Origin: Lachnospiraceae bacterium
GTDB lineage: Bacteria > Bacillota_A > Clostridia > Lachnospirales > Lachnospiraceae
Assembly: GCA_024689605.1 (NCBI GenBank)
Contig: JAILDD010000011.1
Span: 1-35,408 of the forward strand
Direction: 5' to 3'
DNA length: 35,408 nucleotides
The notes under the pieces were generated by a model. It was not told the DNA's origin. It searched no databases and worked only from the letters and a program-made list of their open reading frames with translations. Positions 35,164 through 35,408 of this stretch are shown here, in pieces (positions within the stretch are counted from its first letter, which is position 1; each line of letters begins with the position of its first letter). Position numbers and translations under genes: made by a program.

Positions 35164-35408
35164 ATGCCAAATATGAATTATCCGGAGAGCGACTGGAAAC
35201 TTTTTAGAAACAAAATATCGGATTGGCAGGAAGCGTATATGGAAAAACTCTGCAAAGAGTATATTGATATCTTAAGCGCCGATGGCAGTTCGGCAGACAG
35301 ATTTTGGGCAGTGGAAGAGCGCATAAAGGGAGATAGAAAAAAAGTCGGAGTGCAGGCTGAGATACGGCGCTCACAGATGTTTTATAATATTGTTTCGCTT
35401 ATCCGAGA
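35164..35408 (+). CDS. Unknown small protein, N-terminal part (truncated by window end)
   Basis: Open from ATG 35164 to the last base, 81 full codons (MPNMNYPESDWKLFRNKISDW then QEAYMEKLCKEYIDILS and so on). GGAAGGTGGGAA precedes the ATG. A second in-frame ATG at 35173 is possible. The sequence is rich in Trp, Lys and Glu, looks helical, and has no signal peptide or membrane segment in the visible part. I have a memory of short conserved Firmicutes proteins that start this way, but no function to assign. The 93 bases between 35070 and this gene contain only a 10-codon frame at 35079 behind a strong AAAGGAG. Confidence 0.75.
   Translation, partial: MPNMNYPESDWKLFRNKISDWQEAYMEKLCKEYIDILSADGSSADRFWAVEERIKGDRKKVGVQAEIRRSQMFYNIVSLIR

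Overview
The window looks like a chromosomal segment of a Gram-positive Clostridia, most likely a Lachnospiraceae member (Butyrivibrio/Roseburia-like). This is an inference from gene content (MrnC, YhaM, MutS2, RlmB next to cysS, QueH, a DUF6465-like small protein), moderate GC, strong AGGAGG-type ribosome sites and several sigma-A-like promoters. I see no phage, insertion sequence, CRISPR array or rRNA.

Layout. 1-4864: end of an EAL-domain protein, then a MoxR ATPase, DUF58 protein and membrane transglutaminase (TgpA-type) in one operon. 4921-9873: its own promoter, then a membrane GGDEF-EAL protein with a degenerate cyclase site and an intact EAL site, queH and argS. 9904-10401: a DUF6465-like small gene, a bidirectional terminator, and a minus-strand elongator tRNA-Met with a consensus promoter. 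10466-13231: a zinc-ribbon protein with three tandem repeat families, and an unknown protein. 13269-18188: ispF (with an unusual lysine-rich tail), cysS, mrnC, rlmB and a CorC/HlyC membrane protein. 18224-24511: potABCD polyamine transporter, an aldehyde dehydrogenase and a REC-HPt protein. 24521-29136 (minus): mutS2, then a PhoB-type response regulator and its histidine kinase, convergent with the REC-HPt gene.

29180-32267 is the least ordinary part. A zinc-ribbon membrane protein with a HExxHxxGxxD metalloprotease motif ends in a 61-residue tail that is 80% Asp and Tyr and finishes in Phe-Trp-Trp. It is followed 11 bases later by a membrane HtrA-like protein that appears to have lost its catalytic His and Asp but keeps a PDZ domain. 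I propose they may form a membrane pair in which the PDZ domain could bind the aromatic C-terminus.

32286-35408: yhaM and rlmD. The rlmD reading frame is interrupted by a stop codon inside a palindrome, and the usual C-terminal module follows in the same frame. The window ends in a partial unknown gene.

Functional themes are c-di-GMP turnover, cell-surface processing, tRNA/rRNA maturation and modification, polyamine uptake and two-component signalling. Starts given here sometimes differ from the longest open frame; each choice is explained by its ribosome site or family start.
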